From: Streptomyces lanatus
GTDB lineage: Bacteria > Actinomycetota > Actinomycetes > Streptomycetales > Streptomycetaceae
Assembly: GCF_014655715.1 (NCBI RefSeq)
Contig: NZ_BNBM01000023.1
Span: forward strand, 111,025 to 175,024
Length of the DNA stretch: 64,000 nucleotides
Reading direction: 5' to 3'
Position numbers and translations under genes: made by a program. The notes beneath the pieces are model-generated. The model was not told the DNA's origin. It saw only the letters and a list, made by a program, of their open reading frames with translations, and made no database searches. Below, one piece after another: positions 1-8,131 of this stretch; the first letter of the stretch is position 1; every line of letters starts with the position of its first letter.

Positions 1-1
1 C

Positions 2-400
2 ACGGGCGCGACAGGCAGGGGTGCTGCTCTGGAGTCGATGTCACGGCTTCTGCGCCCCGGCGGGCGCCTGGTACTCACATCCCGCACTTGGGAACTCGTG
101 AGGGCCAGAGGTTCCCGGCTGGAGATCAGTGACCGACTCGTCCGCCGGAACGGTCGCGATGCCGTCGTGGTCTACCGCTGGGAGATTGCGCCGCATTGGG
201 AGGAGGAGCACCACATCGAGATTGCGATCGCGCAAGTCGATGCGACCGGGTTGGTTCTCGTCCGCTCGGAACTGCTGTCCTGCTGGCCCTACCGGTACGA
301 GGAACTCGAAGTCGAGCTGCACCGGGTCGGACTCCGGACGGAACTGAGCACGTTCGATCTCGAGGCCGAGAACTACATGGTGGTCGCGAGCAAAGTATAA
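2..400 (+). CDS. SAM-dependent methyltransferase, C-terminal part (cut by window edge)
   Basis: The frame is open from the first bases of the window to the TAA at 398-400, so the gene starts upstream and only about 132 C-terminal residues are visible. LLRPGGRLVLTSRTWE is the strand-4/strand-5 region typical of class I Rossmann-fold methyltransferases. The SAM-binding glycine motif would lie outside the window. The ending MVVASKV is the usual terminal beta-strand of such enzymes. The substrate cannot be told. An internal ATG at 38 is probably not the true start because coding sequence continues before it. Confidence 0.75.
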   Translation, partial: TGATGRGAALESMSRLLRPGGRLVLTSRTWELVRARGSRLEISDRLVRRNGRDAVVVYRWEIAPHWEEEHHIEIAIAQVDATGLVLVRSELLSCWPYRYEELEVELHRVGLRTELSTFDLEAENYMVVASKV

Positions 401-474
401 ACACCGGACTCTCAGTCCCCGGCCGGACCACGCGGTTGCCCGCAGGACGCTTGCGCCCTCTCATCGGTGCGGGT

Positions 475-822
475 TCAAGTGGTCAACGCAACGCCTCGGA
501 CGAGGAGTGCTCGTCGATCAGACGGCGGTAGATCCGGGGCGACGGTGTGGCGCTGTTTCCTGGTCGCATCCAGATCAATGAGCAGGATCTCGTCGATCAG
601 CGGCGTGAACGGAACCAGCTTCGACGGCCGCGCCGAAGCGGTTGTCGTGCGTGGCTGCGGCCAAGCCGAGGTCAGGGCCTTGTCGACCGTGCTCCAGGTG
701 ACGCCGTACCTGCACTGCAACGCCCGGTTCGACATGCCATCGCGGGAGTCGCGCCGCAGCGCGGCGTACAACTCGACCTTCGACTGGCCAGGCAGCATCG
801 GGGGTGCTCCTTTACTCAGCAC
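475..822 (-). pseudogene. IS21-family transposase (IstA-like) N-terminal remnant
   Basis: About 85 residues match the N-terminal helix-turn-helix region of actinobacterial IS21 transposases: SKVELYAALRRDSRDGMSN, then a segment ending in DLDATRKQRHTV. After RKQRHTV the frame is lost. The expected RIYRRLIDEH continues in another frame and soon ends, and nothing of the catalytic core follows. This is a dead fragment, with no istB-like ATPase beside it. Confidence 0.75.
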
Positions 823-864
823 ATCCAGCTTGACACCGCAACCCCGATGGTGACGTCAGAATTC

Positions 865-1128
865 GGTTCTGGCACAGATATTGGGGAACGGTCGCGGAGC
901 GTCACTGGAGCAGGATCATCTTGCGGAGTAGTTCGAATCCGGCTCGCCCGTAGAGCTGCCTTTTGATCTTTTGATGCGGTTGACGGCGCCTTCGGTGCCG
1001 CCAGAGCTCCATTCCAGGGTGAGGCCGGCTGTCACGGCATTGAGGTCCCTGAGCAGGTGGAGCGCGAAGTTGGTGAGGCCGGGCAGGGGCCCAGCGCGTT
1101 CCGAGGGCACCGGCTTGCCGTCCTGCAA
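865..1128 (-). mobile_element. ISL3-family 3'-end remnant with terminal inverted repeat
   Basis: On the minus strand the frame entering at 1128 reads LPGLTNFALHLLRDLNAVT and then SGGTEGAVNRIK, the C-terminal catalytic block of ISL3 transposases, where the E of TEG is the expected third acidic residue. One base is missing in an A-run near 967-972, so the end (KRQLYGRAGFELLRKMILL) is read in a different frame and stops at 902. The element tip GGTTCTGGCACAGAT at 865-879 is nearly the same as the tip at 5441, identifying a terminal inverted repeat. It is a fragment only. Confidence 0.75.
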
Positions 1129-1196
1129 CGCTTACCACCCGGTCGTGTGCCGCAGCCCCGACCGGGTGGGAAGGTGGGTCACCGGGGTGGCGCCGG

Positions 1197-3254
1197 TCAG
1201 GCGACAGGGCTGAACGTCCACAGCAGGTTGGTGCTCTGCTGCCATGTCCACTGCTTGGTCACGGCCCCTGAGGCGACCCTTCCGCCGCTGTCGAGGACCA
1301 GTCCCGTGCTGCGGTTGGCGATCGAGTACTGGTCCTGGCCGCGGTGGGTGATCTGCCACTGCTGCGTTTCGCTGCCGTCCCAGGCCTTCTGCCGGGCCGC
1401 GTCACCGTTGGTGGTGGAGCCCCAGCCGTCGGCGACCATGCCGTTGGTGCGGTTGACGAGCCTGTAGTAGCCGTTTCCGAGTTCGATCGCCTGCCACTGG
1501 AGATTGGTGTGGTCTATCGGCTGCCACTGCTTCAGGTTCGAGCCACTGGCGACATTGCCGCCGCTGTCCAGCGCCAAGCGGCTCGTGACATTGGTCAGGC
1601 GGTAGTACTTGTCGGGCCTGAACGTCACCTTCAGTGATCTGATCGCGTCATTGTTGCCGGTCGCCAGGAGGTCGGGGGTGTTGGAGGTGAACGTCCAGGC
1701 GGTGCCGGTGAAGTTGTCGCCGGAGTAGCCCGTCACCTGGTAGCCGTCGGGCACCAGGAGGGAGGAGGCCATGGCGGGCCCCAGTCCGGCGGCGGACAGC
1801 TGGGAGGAGGTGTAGCTGCCCAGCGGCAGAACGGCGCCGCTGCCTTGGTAGTTGACGTTCTGGAACACCGCTGCGGAAACCCTGATGGGCATGCCCTGGA
1901 CCTCGACACACACCACGGAGACGTTGGCGTCCGGCGCGGTGGCCGGCACGGTGACATCGATGGTGCCGCCGCTGACGGTGTACGAGAGCGAGGCCGAGGG
2001 GTTGTTCAGCAGATAGACGCGGCGGATCGTGTTGTCGAGCGCCGGGATCCGCAGCTGGCCGTTCGTCGGCCAGGTGAAGATATGGGCGAAGAGCCTGCCG
2101 CTCTTCTTGGTGACCTTCCCCCACGTCGGTTCGGTGGCGAACGGGCTGCCGCTGGTGCCGTAAATGCTGTCGCCGTACGTCGACATCCATGAGGCCAGGC
2201 CGTTCAGGACGGTCTCAGTTCCGGCGGTGACCAAGCCCTCGCCCGTAGGGCCGATGTTCAACAGGTAGTTGCCGTCCCGGGAGACCACCGTGACGAGTTC
2301 TTGGACGATGTCCTTCAAGGACCTGTAGCGGGTCTCCAAGCCCGCGTTGTAGCCCCAGGAGCCGTTCATGGTGGCGCACTTCTCCCACTGCCGGTTCATC
2401 GGCTGGGCGGGTACCCCGAACTCCGCGACCGCGTAGTCGCCGAGACCGAGGTCCCGCTTGACCCGTTCGTTGACGATGAGGCCGGGCTTGCGGGCGATCA
2501 GCCAGTTATAGAGGTCGACGCCGTCCGATTTCAGCCACCAGTCCTCCAGGGTGGGGCTGGAGGGCTCGCCGGACCAGTCGCCGTCGAACCACAGCAGCGC
2601 CGGGTCGTAGCGGTCCAGCAGTTCCTGGAGCTGCGCCTTCATGTCGGCGATGTAGGCGGTGCGGGCGGCCTGCGAGGACATCGTGGTGAAACCGCCCTGG
2701 TAGCGGTCGACCTGTGAAGGATGGTTCCAGTCGAGGATCGAGTAGTACAGACAGAACTTGATCCCGCGACTCTCGCACTCCCTCTTGAGGTCCCCGAGCA
2801 GGTCGGTCTGGAAGCCGCTGTAGTCGTGCAGGTTGTACAGCTTGCTGCCGGTGGTGTCGGTGAAGCTCGCCACGTCGGAGTTCCACATCGCGTAGCCCTC
2901 GTGGTGCTTGGCGGTGATCACGAGGTACTTCATGCCGGCGTTCTTGGCCAGTTCGGCGACGGCGGCGGCGTTGAACTGGCTCGGGTTGAACTTCTGGCTG
3001 ACCTGGGTCTGGTAGCTCGCCTTGCTCCACCGCTGCTGGTCCATCGCCCACTCGCCCCTGGCGAGATGCGAGTAGGACCCGAAGTGGATGAACATCCCGA
3101 ACCTGGCCTGGTACCACCAGTCCATCTTCGAGGGGACGGTGTACGCCTCGGCGGTGGAGGGCCACAGGGCCTGCGGCAGTCCGAAGGCCGCCACTCCTCC
3201 GGCAAGGGCGGCGGCCTTCATCAGAGAACGTCTGCTGAGGGAGGCGGAGGACAT
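1197..3254 (-). CDS. Secreted GH29 alpha-L-fucosidase with beta/gamma-crystallin-like and CBM13 modules
   Basis: Predicted to release terminal alpha-L-fucose from glycans outside the cell. A 685-residue product is expected from the ATG at 3254, which has GGAG eight bases upstream; longer in-frame starts lack that support. Residues 1-37 form a twin-arginine signal (SRRSLMK, cleavage after AEA). The GH29 barrel runs from about 40 to 400, with TAKHHEG near 114-120 and LLWFDGDW near 221-227, whose first Asp (about D224) sits where the family nucleophile lies. About 465-550 resembles a beta/gamma-crystallin fold (FQNVNYQGSG). From about 560 to the end is a ricin-type beta-trefoil (CBM13) with repeated QW motifs. 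The gene is transcribed alone, toward the ISL3 remnant. The exact glycan is not evident. Confidence 0.9.
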   Translation of the reverse strand: MSSASLSRRSLMKAAALAGGVAAFGLPQALWPSTAEAYTVPSKMDWWYQARFGMFIHFGSYSHLARGEWAMDQQRWSKASYQTQVSQKFNPSQFNAAAVAELAKNAGMKYLVITAKHHEGYAMWNSDVASFTDTTGSKLYNLHDYSGFQTDLLGDLKRECESRGIKFCLYYSILDWNHPSQVDRYQGGFTTMSSQAARTAYIADMKAQLQELLDRYDPALLWFDGDWSGEPSSPTLEDWWLKSDGVDLYNWLIARKPGLIVNERVKRDLGLGDYAVAEFGVPAQPMNRQWEKCATMNGSWGYNAGLETRYRSLKDIVQELVTVVSRDGNYLLNIGPTGEGLVTAGTETVLNGLASWMSTYGDSIYGTSGSPFATEPTWGKVTKKSGRLFAHIFTWPTNGQLRIPALDNTIRRVYLLNNPSASLSYTVSGGTIDVTVPATAPDANVSVVCVEVQGMPIRVSAAVFQNVNYQGSGAVLPLGSYTSSQLSAAGLGPAMASSLLVPDGYQVTGYSGDNFTGTAWTFTSNTPDLLATGNNDAIRSLKVTFRPDKYYRLTNVTSRLALDSGGNVASGSNLKQWQPIDHTNLQWQAIELGNGYYRLVNRTNGMVADGWGSTTNGDAARQKAWDGSETQQWQITHRGQDQYSIANRSTGLVLDSGGRVASGAVTKQWTWQQSTNLLWTFSPVA

Positions 3255-3757
3255 GGTGCGGCTCCATGTGTCGGGGGAGGGAGATGCGGGGAGCGGGGAG
3301 CGGAACACCGGCGCGGCGGCCGTCTTCCGCTTCAACTTCCAGGAGACATCCGATGAATTTATAGATGAACCACGATGGCCGCGTCTGTAGCGGAGGCGAT
3401 AGAATCCAAAAATCAATGGTCGAAGGATTCTTGCGGCGATAGGCTAGCCCTGAAGGGCCACCCACTCGATGAATGGGAGCGCTACACATCGGATCTATGG
3501 CAGGGAAGTTGCCCGCCTGATGGGGCCTAGGGGTGGCGACGCGGACGCGCTGGGAGTCAGGAGCAGGACGGCAGCCGCCGCGGTGGCGGCGGACTTCAAC
3601 GCAATGGGTCGCATAAGCGGCTAACCCGCAGGACCGAGCGGGTACAGGGCCCGAGCCCGCGATCACTCGCAGGAGCGAGCAGAGCCTGCCTCACGGCCTT
3701 GAGGGACGCGGGAATGGCCATTTGCCACGCGAGCGGTGGCAGTGTGCCGGTTGGTGC
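3255..3757. other. Intergenic region between the fucosidase and GH43 genes
   Basis: The first 150 bases upstream of the fucosidase must hold its promoter. I see no clear CG-centred LacI-type palindrome there, unlike upstream of several nearby genes. The rest holds only the signal-peptide relic described separately and no other credible gene on either strand. Confidence 0.5.
3495..3614 (-). pseudogene. Relic of a secreted-protein gene (signal peptide only)
   Basis: A 39-codon frame begins MRPIALKSAAT and runs through a hydrophobic stretch (AAAAVLLLTP) to an SASA cleavage-like site, then stops at a TAG within ten codons. It has the shape of a Sec signal peptide with no mature protein behind it, so it is best read as the 5' end of a lost gene. 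No good ribosome-binding site is visible. It could be chance. Confidence 0.35.
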
Positions 3758-3790
3758 GGAAGGCTCCGAGCCGTGGGGTCGGAGCCTTCC
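3758..3790 (-). terminator. Hairpin terminator downstream of the GH43-AbfB gene
   Basis: Twelve-base perfect arms GGAAGGCTCCGA and TCGGAGCCTTCC are separated by nine bases, 27 bases past the stop codon of the minus-strand GH43 gene. There is no U-tract, as is usual in Streptomyces. Confidence 0.8.
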
Positions 3791-3816
3791 GGAGGGTAAC
3801 GGACCGTACTTGTGGC

Positions 3817-5274
3817 TCACTGGGCGTAGAAGGTGGCGTCGGCCCGGGCGGTCGTCGTGCTCACAGCCTGGACGTACAGCAGATAGTTGTAGTGGCGGAT
3901 GTAGCGGCCCGGGAGGTTGTACGACTCGTAGGAGACACCGGCGGAGTCCGCGAGGCCGGCCCGGGCCATGTAGGAGGCGTCGCCGGCGAACAGCGACGTT
4001 CCGTCGTTCTTCTCCACCCACACCTCGTTGTTCTTGTGACGCAGGAAGTAGCCGGGGAAGTTCGCCGACTCCAGGGAGACGGTGCCGGTGCCGGCGAGAC
4101 CGGTGACCACTCGGAACTGCGAGTCGGCGAGCGGCGCGACGTTCGGCTCGATCTTGGCGCGGTACTCCCAGTGGCGGATGAACCGGTCGGGGTAGTTGTA
4201 CGAGGAGAGCCGGATGGGGGTGAGGCCGTCGGCGACCGGGATGCCGAAGTCGGGGGTGCCGTCGGCCTTCCAGTAGATCTTCTGGACGCGGGTGCGGCGG
4301 TTGGGGTCCTTGAGGCCGTCACCGACGACGTCCTTGTAACTGCGGTCGTGGTAGACGAGGATGTCCGACTTGCCGTCCTCGGAGACCGTGAACTGGTTGT
4401 GCCCGGGGCCGTACTGGCTGGTGGCGGCGAAACTGGCGAAGACCGGGTTCGGGTTCTTGGCCCACGACGAGGCGCTGAGCAGGTCGGCTGAGGCGGAGGC
4501 GGTCAGCAGCCCCATGCAGTAGTTGGCGTCGGTGGCGGCGGCCGAGAAGGTCATGAAGACCTTGCCGCCCCGCTGGATCACGGCCGGGCCCTCGTTGACC
4601 GTCGCGCCGGCGGTCTCCCACGAGGCGGTCGGCCGACTGATCATGACCGGAGTGCCGGTGATGGTCCACGGGCTGGACATCTGCGCTATGTAAAGGTTGG
4701 TGCCACGGCCGACGGCCGGGTCGTTCTGCGCCCAGGAGAGGTAGCGGGTGCCGTTCACGGCGAAGGTCGTCGCGTCGAGCGAGAAGGTGTTCAGCGGCAG
4801 TACGATGCGCCCCTTCTCCGTCCAGGTCCCCGTGATCGGGTTCGCGTCCGTGCACTCCAGCACGTAGGGCCGGATCCTCCAGACGTCCCACGAGGCGCCG
4901 GCGGCGAAGTAGATGTACCACCTGCCGCCGATGAAGTGGATCTCCGGAGCCCAGATGTAGCCGCCCATCTCACCGCTGGCGTGCTTGGTCCAGATGGTCG
5001 TCTCCGGGGCCGCCGTCAGCCCCTGGATCGTGGTGGCCCTGCGCAACACGATCCGGTCGTACGCCGGAACCGTGGCGGTGAAGTAGTAGAAGCCGTCGGT
5101 GTGCTTGAAGATGTGCGGGTCGGCCCGCTGCTCGGCGATGGTGTTCGTGTACGTCACACCGGGGGACGCGGGCACGGCGGCGTGGGCGGTACCGGCCGAG
5201 ACACCAGTGACGGTGGCCGCGGCCGAACCGGCGATCATGCCGAGGACTGTTCGCCGGGTAAGCGCTGGTCTCAC
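3817..5274 (-). CDS. Secreted GH43 glycosidase with AbfB (CBM42-like) module
   Basis: Predicted extracellular arabinofuranosidase or related exo-glycosidase. The GTG at 5274 is preferred as start because GAGGGAG lies about eight bases upstream and the protein then begins at a twin-arginine signal (LTRRTVLGMIAG, cleavage near AHA). The five-bladed propeller of GH43 follows. RADPHIF carries the likely catalytic base Asp, WAPEIHF the transition-state region and NEGPA the likely acid Glu. From about residue 345 to the end, repeats such as SYNYPDRFIRHWEY and SYNLPGRYIRHYNY are typical of AbfB arabinose-binding beta-trefoils. Length and module order fit known Streptomyces enzymes. It is a single-gene unit with its own terminator. 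Confidence 0.9.
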   Translation of the reverse strand: MRPALTRRTVLGMIAGSAAATVTGVSAGTAHAAVPASPGVTYTNTIAEQRADPHIFKHTDGFYYFTATVPAYDRIVLRRATTIQGLTAAPETTIWTKHASGEMGGYIWAPEIHFIGGRWYIYFAAGASWDVWRIRPYVLECTDANPITGTWTEKGRIVLPLNTFSLDATTFAVNGTRYLSWAQNDPAVGRGTNLYIAQMSSPWTITGTPVMISRPTASWETAGATVNEGPAVIQRGGKVFMTFSAAATDANYCMGLLTASASADLLSASSWAKNPNPVFASFAATSQYGPGHNQFTVSEDGKSDILVYHDRSYKDVVGDGLKDPNRRTRVQKIYWKADGTPDFGIPVADGLTPIRLSSYNYPDRFIRHWEYRAKIEPNVAPLADSQFRVVTGLAGTGTVSLESANFPGYFLRHKNNEVWVEKNDGTSLFAGDASYMARAGLADSAGVSYESYNLPGRYIRHYNYLLYVQAVSTTTARADATFYAQ

Positions 5275-5327
5275 AGGGTGCTCCCTCTGGTGCTGGCGGT
5301 GCGGAGATACCGTCAATGCCGGTATAT

Positions 5328-5340
5328 CGAACGCGGTTCG
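5328..5340. promoter_or_regulatory. Inverted repeat upstream of GH43-AbfB gene, possible operator
   Basis: CGAAC and GTTCG flank three bases in the 5' region of the GH43 gene, about 55 bases upstream of its GTG. The arms differ from the CATCGATG-type palindromes elsewhere in the window, so it may serve a different regulator or none. Confidence 0.3.
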
Positions 5341-5440
5341 TAGAATCGGTCAGAAGATAGGTTCGGCGCCTACTCCGGTCAACACTTCTGTCACAACATG
5401 CATTTGTCAGTCCCCGTCCGCGAACAGTCGCCCGGAAACG

Positions 5441-6020
5441 GGTTCTGGCAAAGATCTTGGGGAGTCGTCGCGGAGCGTTACAGCGAAGTTCGATTGCGTG
5501 GGAACTGTTCGCGTGAGACCGCGTACGCCTTGTCGTCCGACGACCAGAATTGACGCTCCCTCAGGTCCCTGTCGACCGCCGCTGTTGTTGGCTTTGGACA
5601 GTGATGGTGCTGGTCATGCAGACCGATGCACCGTTCTGGGACTCGTTGGTGTTCGCCGGTATCGACGATGTGTATGTCGAGGCGGTGACGGCCGCGTTCG
5701 GCTCGGTCGAAGTCATGGCGAGAGGCCGCGGGGCCGGCTGGGCGTGTCCGGATTGCGGCTGCTTCTCGGACCGGGTCCACGACCGATATCAGCGCAGGCT
5801 GAGGGATCTTCCGCTCGCGGAGCAGGGCTTCGTGATCCGGTTGACCGTTCGGCGCTTCATCTGCGGTTCGTCGAGCTGTCGGCGCAGGACGTTCGCCGAG
5901 CCGTTCTCCCGGCTGGCCGCCCCACATGCGCGGTTCACCATGCGGCTCAACCACGTCCTGGAGCGAGTTGGGCTCGCTCTGGCCGGGCGGGCCGGAGCTC
6001 GGCTGGCTGCCCAGCTGGGA
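5441..6020 (+). mobile_element. ISL3-family 5'-end remnant (terminal repeat plus transposase N-terminus)
   Basis: The tip GGTTCTGGCAAAGATCTTGG at 5441 nearly repeats the tip at 865. The transposase frame starts around 5604-5616 and reads LVFAGIDDVYVEAVT, a zinc-binding WACPDCGC...SSSCRRRTF region and LAGRAGARLAAQLG, the N-terminal third of ISL3 transposases. It breaks off at about 6020, where a LysR-like sequence begins. The catalytic domain is absent, so the element is dead. Confidence 0.75.
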
Positions 6021-6349
6021 TGTGTGGCGGTTCGAGGACACGGCCGGCACCCGGCACATCCGCGTCCGCGTCGCGGCAGCCTCTCCAGCAACGACGGTGA
6101 CGTCGTCCCCGGGTGAGCCCTGGAGGGGCGGGCATCATCATGCGTTCGCGGTGGCACGTCGGGCGTCATCTCGATCGGGGCGAGCCCGTCCGTGTACTGC
6201 CGGACGTGCCGACACGGACCGCGGACATCTACGCCCTGACCGAGGATGACGCGCACAGCTCGCAGCGGGTCAGCAGACTCAACGACTTCCTCGCCGCCCG
6301 GCTCCCCCGCCGGCTGAACCAGCGTCACGAGGACTACGGGCTCCTGTAG
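6016..6349 (+). pseudogene. LysR-type regulator, C-terminal remnant with frameshifts
   Basis: Three reading frames in succession read WDVWRFEDTAGTRHIRV, GSLSSNDGDVV and then IIMRSRWHVGRHLDRGEPV continuing to a TAG at 6347. Joined, they match the C-terminal half of the effector-binding domain of a LysR regulator (GSLSSNDGDVV followed by GIIMRSRWHVG is diagnostic). At least two indels separate the pieces, and the N-terminal DNA-binding half has been replaced by the ISL3 fragment. Confidence 0.6.
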
Positions 6350-6437
6350 CGCGTGGTGCCATTCCCCGGCCGGGAACGTCTCTTGCTGCTGCGCCGAGGG
6401 CCGGTCGGCTTTCGACGAACGGCCTGCGTCGCCCCCG

Positions 6438-6454
6438 TTTACATCGATGTACAT
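6438..6454. promoter_or_regulatory. LacI-type operator upstream of sialidase-fold gene
   Basis: TTTACATCGATGTACAT contains the perfect 12-bp palindrome TACATCGATGTA. The same 17 bases occur at 13376-13392 between an ABC importer and its LacI regulator. It lies 45 bases before the ATG at 6499, in a position to overlap the promoter. Confidence 0.7.
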
Positions 6455-6498
6455 CCCGCTCTAGCCTGGCGCGTATCTCCCCCACCCGGAAGGACACC

Positions 6499-7749
6499 AT
6501 GGTGATCCTGCGACTTCGGCATGCCCTCGGACGGCATCGACTCCTCGCGCTCGCACTGGCCGGCCTACTGAGCCTGCTGCCGGCCACCCCCGCCGCCCCC
6601 TCGCCCCTGACCACCGACGCGGCGGCGCCCTCGACCCTTGACACAACACCCTCCGCGCCCTCCCTCACGGCCACCGGAACTCCGCTGCGGAACGGAACGG
6701 GCCTGTACCCGCGGGTCATTCGGCTCGCCCATAACGGCTCCGCCAACGGGCGTGTCCTCGCGAGCGTCGTCACCTTCGACGGCAACAACGGCATCGGAGC
6801 CATCCACGAGAGCACGGACTCCTGGGCGACCTTCCGCGAGGTCGGCAGGGTCGCCGACCCCGAGTCCGCAGCGGGCCAGGGACTCTGCTGCTCCACCCTG
6901 TTCGAACTGCCCCGCCAGGTGGGCGCCCTGGCGCCCGGCACCCTTCTGTGGGCCTCCTCAGCCGGCCAGGACGAGCAGGACCGTCGCATGGCGCTGCGGA
7001 TCTGGCGGAGCAACGACGTGGGCCGCACCTGGTCCTACCTGTCGTCCTGCGCCGTCGCGAACGGCACGGGCGGGCTGTGGGAACCGGAGTTCTCCGTGGC
7101 CGCGGACGGCGCCCTGGTCTGCCACTACGCCGACGAGACCGACGCTGCACACAGCCAGAAACTCGTCGCTGCCCGCAGCTACGACGGGGTGCACTGGGAA
7201 GGTCACCACAACATCGTGGCCAGCACATGGGCGCCCGACCGGCCCGGCATGCCGGTGGTGCGGCGGCTGCCGAACGGCACCTACTTCATGAGCTACGAGA
7301 TCTGCAATCCCGGCGGTCAGTACCAGTGCGTCGTGCACTACCGGACCTCCGCCGACGGCTGGAACTGGGGTGACCCCGCCAACCTCGGCATCCGCCCCGA
7401 GACGGCGGACGGCAGGTACTTCCGTGCCGCCCCGACCATCGCCTGGGCGCCCACTCCGGGCGGCGGGGCCGACGGGCGGATCCTGCTGATCGGGCAGCGC
7501 CTGCTCAACCGGGACGGCACACCCGCCGCGGGCAGCGGACGTACGGTCCTCACCAACTCACGGAACGGCAGCGGAGCCTGGACGGCGATCGCCGCACCGG
7601 TGACCGTGCCGAACCCGGAAGTGAACTACTGCCAGAACTACAGCTCACCGCTGCTGCCGTCGGCGGACGGCAGGCGGGTCCTCGAGATCGCCACCGACTT
7701 CGAGGGCACGGTCTGCCGGGCGTACTTCGCGACCGGCAGCCTGCCGTAA
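6499..7749 (+). CDS. Secreted sialidase-fold (BNR/Asp-box) protein
   Basis: A 416-residue exported protein. A Sec signal (ALGRHRLLALALAGLLSLLP) is followed by a Ser/Thr/Pro-rich linker to about residue 60. A six-bladed beta-propeller of the sialidase superfamily then follows, with an Asp-box SNDVGRTW around residue 173-180 and weaker repeats (ESTDSWATF, TSADGWNWG). Such proteins include exo-sialidases and many exo-glycosidases of unknown linkage; the exact sugar is not evident. The start at 6499 has GGAAGG seven bases upstream. The shared operator at 6438 suggests joint control with the ABC importer at 10-13 kb. A hairpin follows the stop. Confidence 0.8.
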   Translation: MVILRLRHALGRHRLLALALAGLLSLLPATPAAPSPLTTDAAAPSTLDTTPSAPSLTATGTPLRNGTGLYPRVIRLAHNGSANGRVLASVVTFDGNNGIGAIHESTDSWATFREVGRVADPESAAGQGLCCSTLFELPRQVGALAPGTLLWASSAGQDEQDRRMALRIWRSNDVGRTWSYLSSCAVANGTGGLWEPEFSVAADGALVCHYADETDAAHSQKLVAARSYDGVHWEGHHNIVASTWAPDRPGMPVVRRLPNGTYFMSYEICNPGGQYQCVVHYRTSADGWNWGDPANLGIRPETADGRYFRAAPTIAWAPTPGGGADGRILLIGQRLLNRDGTPAAGSGRTVLTNSRNGSGAWTAIAAPVTVPNPEVNYCQNYSSPLLPSADGRRVLEIATDFEGTVCRAYFATGSLP

Positions 7750-7776
7750 CAGTGGGGACGGCGCCTCGCGTTGAGC

Positions 7777-7819
7777 CTCCCCTCGGTCCCAATCGGATCT
7801 GCTTCGGGGCCGAGGGGAG
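7777..7819 (+). terminator. Hairpin terminator after sialidase-fold gene
   Basis: Fourteen-base arms CTCCCCTCGGTCCC and GGGGCCGAGGGGAG pair with one mismatch around a 15-base loop, 28 bases past the stop at 7749. Confidence 0.8.
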
Positions 7820-7899
7820 CGACCCGTGGGCCGGTCGGACGGGCCCGGCTGTTCCGGCGCACAGGTCTCCGCTCGCAGGCCGCGACACCTTGAGATAAG

Positions 7900-8131
7900 G
7901 ATGCCGTAGCAAAGGCGGTGCAGGTTGCCCGTGCCCATGCTCAAGTGGCTGACGCGCAGCCCACCAGTCAGGCGTGCTTCGCCTGCGGCCACCGGGACAG
8001 ACAGACCCAAGCCCCCTCACGTACGGGAGTGGACCTGTCCCTCCTGCGGCACCCGGCATGACCCGGGCCACAACGACGCGAAGAACGTGACAGCGTCCGC
8101 CGGACTGGCGGCATCAGCCTGCGCAGCGGCT
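7900..8131 (+). pseudogene. TnpB C-terminal remnant
   Basis: Pieces in different frames read VQVARAHAQVAD, ACFACGHRD and PHVREWTCPSCG...GHNDAKNVTASAG, the zinc ribbon and last RuvC block of TnpB. Most of the protein, including the first two catalytic acids, is missing, and the expected DRD before the last block is HDPGHND. It is related to the intact TnpB at 21700. The remnant stops exactly where the GH2 gene on the opposite strand ends. Confidence 0.65.

Noticed and set aside
3255..3416. N-terminal extension of the fucosidase to 3416
   Set aside because: The extra 54 residues precede a complete twin-arginine signal peptide, and only the ATG at 3254 has a ribosome-binding site.
5641..6120. 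ISL3 5' fragment considered as an intact short transposase gene
   Set aside because: It lacks both catalytic Asp regions and the C-terminus, and passes directly into LysR-derived sequence.
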